Shown: piece by piece, positions 6,725-10,223 of the stretch | Layout: each line of letters opens with the position of its first letter | Numbering within the stretch: position 1 is the first letter of the stretch | Assembly: GCA_041946755.1 (NCBI GenBank) | Contig: JBHGBB010000143.1 | Span: 1-10,223 of the forward strand | DNA from: JBHGBB01 sp041946755 | GTDB lineage: Bacteria > UBP4 > UBA4092 > JAOAEQ01 | DNA: 10,223 nucleotides | Reading direction: 5' to 3' | Notes under the pieces: model-generated | Database searches by the model: none | What the model was told of the DNA's origin: nothing | The model's input: only the letters and a program-made list of their open reading frames with translations | Made by a program: the position numbers and the translations under genes

Positions 6725-7192
6725 TTATCTTATTTTCAATCTAACCTTAACTTGGTCGTTCTCAACCGGATTAACCATCCCTTCAAATCGATATTGAGAA
6801 TTATTTGAACCCATCATGATTGCAAAAGATTGGTTCTCTTGAACCCGAATATCCGCGTTAACCTGGCTATTTATAGGAACCGTGATCAATTGAAGGATAA
6901 CCTTATATTCCTTTGTGCTTTGAGAAACATAATTATTGGGGATAAGATTGACGGTTGCAGTCAGTTTTCGATTTAATCCGTCTTGTTCAAAGACTACCAT
7001 AGGAGTATCGAGTTTTGTGATCCAACTTATTTCTTGGGTATTAGGATTATACGCAATAGCTGTTGATTTGAAATTAATCTTGTTATTGGGGGAAAGGGAT
7101 ACCGATTTGGGGGCAATTGCCTGATGATACCCAAAATAGAAAGCAACTCCAACCACTACAAGAACAAGAACGACTATAATCAATTTTTTCAT
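6725..7192 (-). CDS. Array protein 11 (first of array): anchored beta-rich protein, distant member of the 'NTP...STW' family
   Basis: A 155-residue protein and the first array gene after the sigma/FecR pair. The anchor starts Met-Lys-Lys and ends V-A-F-Y-F-G-Y. The ectodomain aligns by eye with copies A-C at 2210-3796: I-T-K-L-D-T-P-M-V-V-F-E-Q-D-G-L-N-R-K-L corresponds to their T-T-F-V-V-T-L-N-T-P...D-G-L-N-R-K. It also keeps Y-K-V-I-L-Q-L, the 'V-x-E-N-Q-x-F' strand, F-E-G-M-V-N and the ending N-D-Q-V-K-V-R-L-K. It lacks the Pro-rich linker and the terminal Trp. It may be the oldest copy or an early diverged branch. The ATG follows AAAGGAAAG with good spacing. It is separated from the FecR-like gene by 104 bases holding two small palindromes, so it may be transcribed with that gene or from its own promoter; no promoter was identified there. 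Confidence 0.88.
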   Translation of the reverse strand: MKKLIIVVLVLVVVGVAFYFGYHQAIAPKSVSLSPNNKINFKSTAIAYNPNTQEISWITKLDTPMVVFEQDGLNRKLTATVNLIPNNYVSQSTKEYKVILQLITVPINSQVNADIRVQENQSFAIMMGSNNSQYRFEGMVNPVENDQVKVRLKIR

Positions 7193-7226
7193 ATTCTTTC
7201 CTTTACTATTTGAAGCTAGAGTAACG

Positions 7227-7262
7227 CAGGCTATTAGCCTGTATTCAAACCGGCTGACAGCC
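7227..7262. repeat. Paired short palindromes in the FecR-array gap
   Basis: CAGGCTA-T-TAGCCTG (7227-7241) and GGCTG-A-CAGCC (7252-7262) lie ten bases apart within the 104-base gap between the FecR-like gene and the first array gene. Both cores contain GGCT/AGCC. This twin-hairpin form resembles REP-type intergenic repeats. In the RNA it could also stabilise the FecR message end or attenuate reading into the array. Neither stem is followed by a T run on the minus strand. Confidence 0.5.
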
Positions 7263-7296
7263 AGTGATACTTTAGAAGTAGCGCTTGAATTATTCG

Positions 7297-8088
7297 CTAA
7301 AATAGTTTGTGGAGACCGTACCAGTATCCCAGAATATATCCGAATACCGCTCCCAGAACTAAAAGCAGTAGTACCAACCAGGTATTCAGTTTTTCTTCTT
7401 CTTTCGTTCCGGATTTCGATTCGAATCGTTTCGGGATAACTCGATGCTCTTGTCGGCTTCGGTCAACTAAATCGGTTGCCCATTCAAGTTTCTGGCTCGC
7501 GATCACCGGTATCGGTCGGGTGGGTTTCATGGTTGGATTCGCTACTGATTGCAGATTCTTCTTTAATTTCGTCTCTCCAAGAGGATTCTTGAAGTTCACC
7601 AAGCCGCGGAGAACGGTTAACACCGTGGTCTTCTCTTTCGAAACCATCGCATTAAACTCGGTTCCTAGCACTTCAACCAATCCACCGGGAGTGCCTACCG
7701 TAAACGGAGTCTGGTTCCGGCTTCGTTTAGTAACAAAGGCTAATAGTTCGCCAATCGGGATAAAGATATTGTTGGATTTCGGGCTTAATTCTAAGGTAGT
7801 GTTCTGGTTCAACCAGATTTGGGTGCCATCGTTAAACATGATAAAGGTTTTCCCGTTACCATTAGTAATCAATTTATCGCCGGCAAATAATGCGGCTCCG
7901 GCAAATGCCAGCTCTTTCAGTTCGCTCTTTTTCCGTTGAATATAAACATCGCCGAGGGTGGTCCCTAAAGTAGCGAGTTTATCCAGTTCCTGAACTCGGC
8001 TCATTATCTTCTGATGGAGTTCCGGTTTCGGGTCTACCATGGGTATTGAAGTCAGGAGGTTGGTTAATTTATCGAAATTAGGTTCCAT
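7297..8088 (-). CDS. FecR-domain protein with C-terminal tail anchor (probable sigma regulator)
   Basis: A 263-residue protein. Residues 1-50 are helical and contain P-x-P-E-L-H-Q-K-I-M-S-R-V, like the cytoplasmic part of anti-sigma factors. A FecR domain spans about 60-185: L-F-A-G-D-K-L-I-T-N-G, F-N-D-G-T-Q-I-W-L-N-Q-N-T-T-L-E-L, F-T-V-G-T-P-G-G...V-L-G-T-E-F-N and T-V-L-R-G-L-V-N-F. A charged stretch (211-234) leads to one hydrophobic helix at 237-258. Known FecR proteins relay an outside signal to a cognate ECF sigma factor, with the helix placed before the FecR domain. Here the helix comes after it and no signal peptide is seen, so the domain would be cytoplasmic. The helix has Gly at 246, 250, 254 and 258. 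Just upstream lies the sigma gene, the likely partner. There is no Shine-Dalgarno before the ATG. Confidence 0.92.
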   Translation of the reverse strand: MEPNFDKLTNLLTSIPMVDPKPELHQKIMSRVQELDKLATLGTTLGDVYIQRKKSELKELAFAGAALFAGDKLITNGNGKTFIMFNDGTQIWLNQNTTLELSPKSNNIFIPIGELLAFVTKRSRNQTPFTVGTPGGLVEVLGTEFNAMVSKEKTTVLTVLRGLVNFKNPLGETKLKKNLQSVANPTMKPTRPIPVIASQKLEWATDLVDRSRQEHRVIPKRFESKSGTKEEEKLNTWLVLLLLVLGAVFGYILGYWYGLHKLF

Positions 8089-8098
8089 AATTAAATCA

Positions 8099-8175
8099 GT
8101 CTTAAGTCCTAAGTCTTTAGTTCTAAGTCTTAAATTATTAGTCTTCGGACTTAGGACTTAGGGCTTCGGACTGCC
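8099..8175. repeat. Degenerate heptamer tandem repeat, 11 units, filling the sigma-FecR gap
   Basis: Eleven consecutive 7-base units such as GTCTTAA, GTCCTAA, GTCTTTA, GTTCTAA, GTCTTCG, GACTTAG and GACTTAG. The last unit ends exactly at the sigma stop codon. The left half has units in one orientation and the right half in the opposite one, so 8102-8115 and 8148-8161 form an inverted repeat with 13 of 14 positions matching. Transcribed RNA could fold into a long hairpin between the sigma and FecR coding regions. It resembles the short tandemly repeated heptamers described in cyanobacteria. Confidence 0.8.
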
Positions 8176-8781
8176 TTATAAGTCCTCCTCTTTCAATCCG
8201 AGGTTAATCAGGATTTTTTGTAATGCTTCCATCGCCCGGTGGGTACCCGAATGTACCGTTCCTTCCGGGATACCGAGAATGTCTGCCACTTCCCGAACCG
8301 AGAGACCTTGAAGATACCGCAGGATAACCAAATCTCGGGACCGGTTATCCAGGGTTTGTATTCCCCTCAATAAAATACGATTGAGCTGTTCCTGATTCAA
8401 AGTCTCTCGCTGTGAGAGGGAGGTATCGGGAAGTGTCCCGAGCTTCTGGTCTGACTCGGTTGGTTCGTTGGATTGAAACCATAGTTTAGACCATCGTTTC
8501 TTTTTCCGGAGTTCGTCATAAATCCGGTTCCGAGCGATTTGATATAACCACGGTCTGAACGGTTTGTCCGATTGATAGCTCTGTTTCGATTCGACTATTC
8601 GAACGAAAATATCCTGGGTAATATCTTCACTCGCCGCTAGATTCCTCAAATAGCAGTTGGCAAAGTTCAGAATCGCTCGCTCGTAACGGGATATGAGCTC
8701 TTCAAACGCCTGGTTATCTCCGGCTAGATACCTAGTCATCAAATCTTCATCCGATATATGGTGATATGATAATTCCGCCAT
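8176..8781 (-). CDS. ECF-family RNA polymerase sigma factor
   Basis: A 201-residue sigma-70 family protein of extracytoplasmic-function type. Region 2 is at about 24-95: A-F-E-E-L-I-S-R-Y, A-E/S-E-D-I-T-Q-D-I-F-V-R-I, F-R-P-W-L-Y-Q-I-A-R-N-R-I-Y-D-E-L-R. A variable linker follows, then region 4 at about 133-190: L-D-N-R-S-R-D-L-V-I-L-R-Y-L-Q-G-L-S-V-R-E-V-A-D-I-L-G-I-P-E-G-T-V. It directs RNA polymerase to a set of promoters, probably including its own. The recognition-helix motif reads G-T-V-H-S-G-T-H-R-A where G-T-V-(K/R)-S-R-L-x-R-A is usual. The ATG at 8781 follows GAGAGGG. The downstream FecR-like gene is the expected regulator, reached across 87 bases almost wholly made of 7-bp repeats. 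No other regulatory gene is in the window. Confidence 0.96.
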   Translation of the reverse strand: MAELSYHHISDEDLMTRYLAGDNQAFEELISRYERAILNFANCYLRNLAASEDITQDIFVRIVESKQSYQSDKPFRPWLYQIARNRIYDELRKKKRWSKLWFQSNEPTESDQKLGTLPDTSLSQRETLNQEQLNRILLRGIQTLDNRSRDLVILRYLQGLSVREVADILGIPEGTVHSGTHRAMEALQKILINLGLKEEDL

Positions 8782-8806
8782 TTATACCCTCTCACTGGAG
8801 ATATAT

Positions 8807-8830
8807 ACGTTTGAGTTCGGATTAGCTTCC
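8807..8830 (-). promoter_or_regulatory. Candidate ECF-type autoregulatory promoter of the sigma gene
   Basis: On the minus strand GGAAG (8830-8826) and CGTATA (starting 8809) are separated by exactly 16 bases. This resembles the GGAAC-N16/17-CGT layout recognised by many ECF sigma factors. It ends about 25 bases before the start codon and just before the GAGAGGG ribosome-binding site. Autoregulation is inferred. No second convincing copy was found before the array genes. Confidence 0.4.
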
Positions 8831-8841
8831 AAAAATATTAA

Positions 8842-8871
8842 AGTTATTAGTTGTTAGTTTTTAGTTGCTAG
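8842..8871. repeat. Degenerate heptamer repeat upstream of the sigma gene
   Basis: Four 7-base units AGTTATT, AGTTGTT, AGTTTTT and AGTTGCT plus a partial AG, starting just upstream of the candidate ECF promoter. Same period as the arrays at 8099 and 9038 but a different unit. The rest of 8782-9074 holds the sigma promoter, this repeat, AT-rich sequence without a gene, the pilin terminator and the third heptamer tract. Confidence 0.7.
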
Positions 8872-8979
8872 ACAAATCCTAACTACTTACCATTAACATA
8901 TGATATTATGAGAGATTTGGCTAGAGGAACTGGGTAAGAAAACTTAATTATACCGGTTAAGTATTTTAATAAAATAAGG

Positions 8980-9005
8980 TAGGGGCTGAATATTTTCAGC
9001 CCCTA
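8980..9005 (-). terminator. Terminator-like hairpin after the pilin gene
   Basis: Perfect 11-bp inverted repeat TAGGGGCTGAA / TTCAGCCCCTA with a four-base loop, 70 bases beyond the pilin stop codon. On the minus strand it is followed by a T-rich tract (CCTTATTTTATT), fitting intrinsic termination of the pilin transcript and separating it from the sigma operon. The TAGGGGC arm also occurs in the element at 9916-10016, so this may be a repeat co-opted as a terminator. Confidence 0.6.
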
Positions 9006-9037
9006 TATCATTACGACGTCAACTCTAGAATGATTTT

Positions 9038-9065
9038 GGTACTTGATATTTCGTACTTGGTATTT
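9038..9065. repeat. Degenerate heptamer repeat downstream of the pilin gene
   Basis: Four 7-base units GGTACTT, GATATTT, CGTACTT and GGTATTT, ending nine bases before the pilin stop codon. Third heptamer tract within about 1 kb, again directly next to a gene end and with its own unit sequence. GGACTTGGTAT near 9861-9871 may be a decayed fourth locus. Confidence 0.65.
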
Positions 9066-9074
9066 TCAAAAACC

Positions 9075-9659
9075 CTATGGTCCGGAGATAACGATATTCC
9101 CCCGGCTGATGGTCCCATTGGTCGGGTCATATTGCCAGGGATAGGGTTCATCTACTTCTAGTTGCGCCGGATAACTCGATTGCGCCCAGGCATGGTCTGG
9201 TCCTTTACTCTGCAGCACCCATTTCGCCGGATTACCGGATCGATCTCCGTTTGGATATACATACCAGTCATACCCATACCGTAAATAATGGGCTTGCGTC
9301 GCATACCAATAATCTTCAGTCGTTCCCCAAGCCGGATGGTTGACCGCGCTATAAATATCATATGCCGCTGAAACGCCAAACGGGTCTTTCGAGATACTGG
9401 AAATATACGCGATTGGAGTAGTTACTCCTCGGGAAATAGAATATCCCGGACTGAATTCTACCATCGGATAATAGTTATTATCCACAAAATACGATTCGAT
9501 TCCGGTAGCATAAGTTCGCATATCAGCTTTGGTACGGGAAACTTTCGACCGGGTTTGTGCTGCTAAAAAGTTCGGGATCGCGATTGCCGCTAGTATCGCG
9601 ATAATAGCTACGACTATAAGCAGTTCAATTAAAGTAAAACCTTTTTGTTGAGATTGCAT
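9075..9659 (-). CDS. Type IV pilin / GspG-like pseudopilin with prepilin N-terminus
   Basis: A 194-residue protein with a class III signal: a six-residue leader, Gly7, then F-T-L-I-E, so prepilin peptidase would cut between Gly7 and Phe8 with Glu12 as the conserved +5 glutamate. Residues 8-28 are the hydrophobic helix (L-L-I-V-V-A-I-I-A-I-L-A-A-I-A-I-P-N-F). The N-terminal half resembles major pseudopilins of the GspG type (A-D-M-R-T-Y-A-T-G-I-E-S-Y-F-V-D-N-N-Y-Y-P). The C-terminal half is Tyr/Trp-rich and ends Y-D-P-T-N-G-T-I-S-R-G-N-I-V, a pattern common in stand-alone pilins of Planctomycetes-like and candidate-phylum bacteria. It would assemble into a pilus or pseudopilus. AGGAGG at 9665-9670 lies five bases before the ATG. 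It appears monocistronic, with its own promoter candidate and terminator-like hairpin. No pilus-assembly genes are present. Confidence 0.95.
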   Translation of the reverse strand: MQSQQKGFTLIELLIVVAIIAILAAIAIPNFLAAQTRSKVSRTKADMRTYATGIESYFVDNNYYPMVEFSPGYSISRGVTTPIAYISSISKDPFGVSAAYDIYSAVNHPAWGTTEDYWYATQAHYLRYGYDWYVYPNGDRSGNPAKWVLQSKGPDHAWAQSSYPAQLEVDEPYPWQYDPTNGTISRGNIVISGP

Positions 9660-9687
9660 AGATTCCTCCTTAATTTTAATTTTGGTT

Positions 9688-9712
9688 ATTGTAGCATATC
9701 TTATATAAGATA
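9688..9712 (-). promoter_or_regulatory. Candidate extended -10 promoter of the pilin gene with adjoining 16-bp palindrome
   Basis: On the minus strand TGCTACAAT (9696-9688) fits an extended -10 element, about 30 bases before the pilin ATG. The -35 region is weak. Directly upstream, 9697-9712 is a perfect palindrome, TATCTTATATAAGATA, positioned across the promoter spacer where a dimeric regulator could bind. The operator role is inferred, and AT-rich palindromes can arise by chance. Confidence 0.4.
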
Positions 9713-9780
9713 ACTACATCCCTGCATATAAAGTCAAGCCTGGACCGGAATATTTTATCTTTTCCTATTCGATAGTATTG

Positions 9781-9834
9781 GGAGGAGGGTGGGTATTGCT
9801 CCGACCAATACCTACCCAACTCCATTCTTTTTTT
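9781..9834 (+). terminator. Plus-strand intrinsic terminator with no assigned gene
   Basis: An 18-position stem pairs 9781-9798 with 9806-9823 around a seven-base loop, with only two mismatched positions and one G-T pair that works only in plus-strand RNA. A run of seven T (9828-9834) follows. No protein gene lies upstream on the plus strand. The 120 bases back to the pilin gene could hold a small RNA, or the transcript could be antisense to the pilin. Confidence 0.5.
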
Positions 9835-9915
9835 AGTTACAACTTAAATCGAATTTGGACTTGGTATACAGAAAATATAGTAAGTTGGATAGATTTTTTT
9901 TTCGTTGATATCTGA

Positions 9916-10016
9916 AGTAGGGGCGAGGTTTCCTCGCCCAAATTTTGATGGTGTATGGGCAGAATATTTGCTGCCCTTGCCTCAAATAATAAGAGCGGGG
10001 AAACCCCGCCCCTACT
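9916..10016. repeat. Composite palindromic intergenic element (MITE/REP-like), about 100 bp
   Basis: Outer arms AGTAGGGGCGAGG (9916-9928) and CCCCGCCCCTACT (10004-10016) are inverted with 12 of 13 positions matching. Inside are three hairpins: GGGCGAGG/CCTCGCCC (9921-9939, three-base loop), GGGCAG/CTGCCC (9957-9976) and GCGGGG/CCCCGC (9995-10009, AAA loop). It carries no ORF and is GC-rich against an AT-rich background. Its layout suits a non-autonomous repeat family dispersed in the genome, and its arm resembles the hairpin at 8980-9005. Confidence 0.7.
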
Positions 10017-10037
10017 CTAGAAAATTCTGGGCATGAA

Positions 10038-10151
10038 AAGCAAGTTATCCAATGGCGAACTTGCTTAATTCATCTAAAATCAATGGAGAAGCAAAGATGC
10101 CTTTTCTGTGTTTGCTTTTTCGAAAAAGCAAGTTTGCTATTAGAAAACTTG
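10038..10151. other. Cluster of overlapping hairpins sharing AAGCAA/TTGCTT arms
   Basis: Three stems occur: AAGCAAGTT/AACTTGCTT (10038-10046 with 10058-10066), a 20-base perfect palindrome centred on TTTCGAAA (10112-10131) and CAAGTTT/AAACTTG (10129-10135 with 10145-10151). The last two overlap by three bases and so exclude each other. AAGCAA also occurs at 10089-10094. No ORF of useful length is present. It could be a switch-like untranslated region of a gene to the right, or decayed repeat DNA. Confidence 0.35.
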
Positions 10152-10190
10152 ATTTTATTTTCTCTTAGAGGAAAGAGACAGGGATGATAT

Positions 10191-10223
10191 AAAATCAGAT
10201 TCCCTATTAGGGAATCTGATTTT
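10191..10223. terminator. Perfect 15-bp hairpin at the right window edge, probable bidirectional terminator
   Basis: Arms 10191-10205 and 10209-10223 are exact reverse complements with a three-base loop. The stem begins with four A and ends with four T, so RNA from either strand would carry a short U run. It probably closes a minus-strand gene lying to the right of the window. The U run is cut by the edge. Confidence 0.55.

Noticed and set aside
1..7192. Array anchors as cleaved signal peptides, lipoprotein signals or prepilin leaders
   Set aside because: No A-x-A site, no lipobox Cys and no Gly|Phe...Glu prepilin motif occurs near the helix, so an uncleaved anchor fits best.
1..7192. Integron-like gene cassette array
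   Set aside because: Spacers of 22-69 bases carry no recurring attC-like palindrome and no integrase is present. Similarity lies in coding sequence, not in the spacers.
7307..7939. 210-codon plus-strand ORF opposite the FecR-like gene
   Set aside because: It is the antisense of a clear FecR domain. Its protein is Ser/Phe/Asn-rich without any domain and it has no ribosome-binding site.
8099..8175. CRISPR array
   Set aside because: Units are 7 bases with no spacers, and no cas genes are present.
8926..8951. GGAAC on the plus strand as a second ECF promoter
   Set aside because: No CGT at 16-17 bases downstream, and it would point toward the antisense of the pilin gene.
9158..9379. Minus-strand ORF in another frame inside the pilin gene
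   Set aside because: The pilin frame has a canonical prepilin signal and a strong AGGAGG site; this is a frame shadow.
10033..10068. 11-codon plus-strand ORF starting ATGAAAAGC
   Set aside because: Too short, no ribosome-binding site, and it lies within a hairpin.

Overview
The window is bacterial chromosome with every confident gene on the minus strand, so transcription runs right to left. The genome looks AT-leaning, though base composition was not counted. The prepilin-type gene, the ECF sigma/FecR pair and the palindromic and heptamer intergenic repeats suggest a free-living, Gram-negative-like lineage, possibly from a poorly characterised phylum. I cannot place the organism from sequence alone.

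Right flank (about 9660-10223): no credible gene. It holds the promoter region of a type IV pilin/type II secretion pseudopilin-like gene (9075-9659), a plus-strand terminator-like hairpin (9781-9834), a composite palindromic repeat (9916-10016), a cluster of overlapping hairpins (10038-10151) and a perfect 15-bp terminator-like stem at the edge. The pilin gene is followed by its own terminator-like hairpin (8980-9005).

Regulatory pair (7297-8781): an ECF sigma-70 factor, preceded by an ECF-type promoter candidate, and a FecR-domain protein with no N-terminal membrane segment but one C-terminal helix built on a four-glycine zipper. Degenerate 7-bp tandem repeats fill the sigma-FecR gap and recur on both sides of the sequence between sigma factor and pilin.

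Array (1-7192): eleven consecutive genes, the last cut by the left edge. All encode proteins starting with nearly the same 22-residue signal anchor (Met-Lys-Arg/Lys, hydrophobic stretch rich in Val/Leu/Ile, then F-Y-x-G-Y), followed by very different C-terminal domains. These are a four-member beta-rich family of unknown function, a two-domain Big_5/SbsA Ig-like protein, an ankyrin-repeat protein, an NTF2-like protein, a secretin/STN-like protein, a double DUF1566 (Lcl C-terminal) protein and two unrecognised ones. The predicted arrangement is N-terminus in the cytoplasm and variable domain outside the inner membrane.

Inference: the array may be a set of interchangeable ectodomains on one dedicated anchor, placed downstream of and perhaps controlled by the ECF/FecR pair. 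The FecR-like protein carries a similar Gly/Tyr-rich helix, so helix-helix contact is a testable idea. I do not recognise this arrangement as a described system; it is the main finding.
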